Virus record (IMG/VR): IMGVR_UViG_3300037010_004509
Location: 1-22,357 of that record
DNA length: 22,357 nucleotides
Strand: one strand, 5' to 3'
Source: a virus
The stretch's first letter is position 1, and every line of letters begins with the position of its first letter. Made by a program: the position numbers and the translations under genes. A model generated the notes under the pieces. It was given only the letters and a program-made list of their open reading frames with translations. It had not been told where the DNA came from and made no database searches. Below, in pieces: positions 22,160 to 22,357 of the stretch.

Positions 22160-22357
22160 TCACACCAGCAGCATGCGCAGAAGCTCGGTGCGACTGTGCT
22201 GGAACTGGTACAGGAAATCCAGACTGCCGCCACCTGGATCGGTGTAGGTGTCAATCCAGAACATGGCAGCTGCCAGCGTCGTCGATTGCGGGTAGGGGTT
22301 GACGGCCAGTCCGTACAACGTGTTCCGATCGATGTCGAACTTGAAAAACCGCCCGGT
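22160..22357 (-). CDS. Partial gene, C-terminal 65 residues, unidentified
   Basis: An open frame enters from the window edge and stops at TGA 22162-22160. It encodes TGRFFKFDIDRNTLYGLAV ... FWIDTYTDPGGGSLDF ... RTELLRMLLV. By position (upstream of gpW-like and portal) it could belong to a terminase or to a gene between terminase and portal, but I do not recognise terminase features in this tail. The residues are well-behaved protein (aromatic and charged mix, no low complexity), and the end is followed closely by the next ATG, so it is probably real. Confidence 0.6.
   Translation of the reverse strand, partial: TGRFFKFDIDRNTLYGLAVNPYPQSTTLAAAMFWIDTYTDPGGGSLDFLYQFQHSRTELLRMLLV

Noticed and set aside
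1-22357. tRNA genes, rRNA, CRISPR arrays, insertion sequences
   Set aside because: None recognised by eye; no spaced direct repeats outside coding repeats and no transposase.

Overview
The window is the late (structural) half of a tailed, long-tailed (siphovirus-type) prophage, with a large serine recombinase at one edge. Coding GC is high (about 65-75% in sampled structural genes). The head genes follow the lambda/HK97 pattern, and the tail tip has the DUF2460 / DUF2163 / NlpC-P60 / J-like set found in phages and gene transfer agents of Gram-negative bacteria. A phage-borne lipoprotein with a Gram-negative-style lipobox fits this. The host is therefore probably a high-GC proteobacterium (beta or gamma is my guess). 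No host flank, att site or tRNA is visible.

Layout. On the + strand, 1-1788 encodes a 595-aa serine recombinase. Everything from 1822 to 22357 lies on the minus strand as one tightly packed operon, read from high to low coordinates: the C-terminal end of an unidentified gene (22160-22357), a 61-aa ORF, a 177-aa protein with a gpW-like C-terminus, the portal, a prohead protease/major capsid fusion with an internal capsid start, two small head-region proteins, a head-tail joining protein, a probable tail terminator, the tail tube, two tail assembly chaperones linked by a -1 frameshift, the tape measure, DUF2460, DUF2163 and NlpC/P60 tip proteins, a 1762-aa J-like tip/host-specificity protein, a 93-aa tip accessory protein, a 255-aa lipoprotein, a 111-aa small protein, a holin-like protein, a three-helix membrane protein, a one-helix protein and a 95-aa basic protein. 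Most junctions are ATGA/GTGA overlaps or TGANNATG, so translational coupling is expected throughout. I see no intergenic stretch longer than about 35 bases.

How it works together. Portal, protease and capsid build the procapsid. The joining protein and terminator connect it to a tail built from tube, chaperones and tape measure. The DUF2460/DUF2163/NlpC/J set forms the tip that binds and penetrates the host. The holin-like genes would serve lysis, but no endolysin is seen in this window. The serine recombinase would integrate and excise the prophage.

Most interesting points: a lipoprotein whose body resembles a phage tip accessory protein preceded by a low-GC lipoprotein leader; the lambda-like slippery heptamer GGGAAAC with a start-less second frame that continues 118 codons; the in-frame protease-capsid fusion that keeps a strong internal ribosome binding site; and a tip protein with three jelly-roll-like modules strung on perfect 10-residue repeats whose last residue alternates Lys/Glu, one module having much lower GC.
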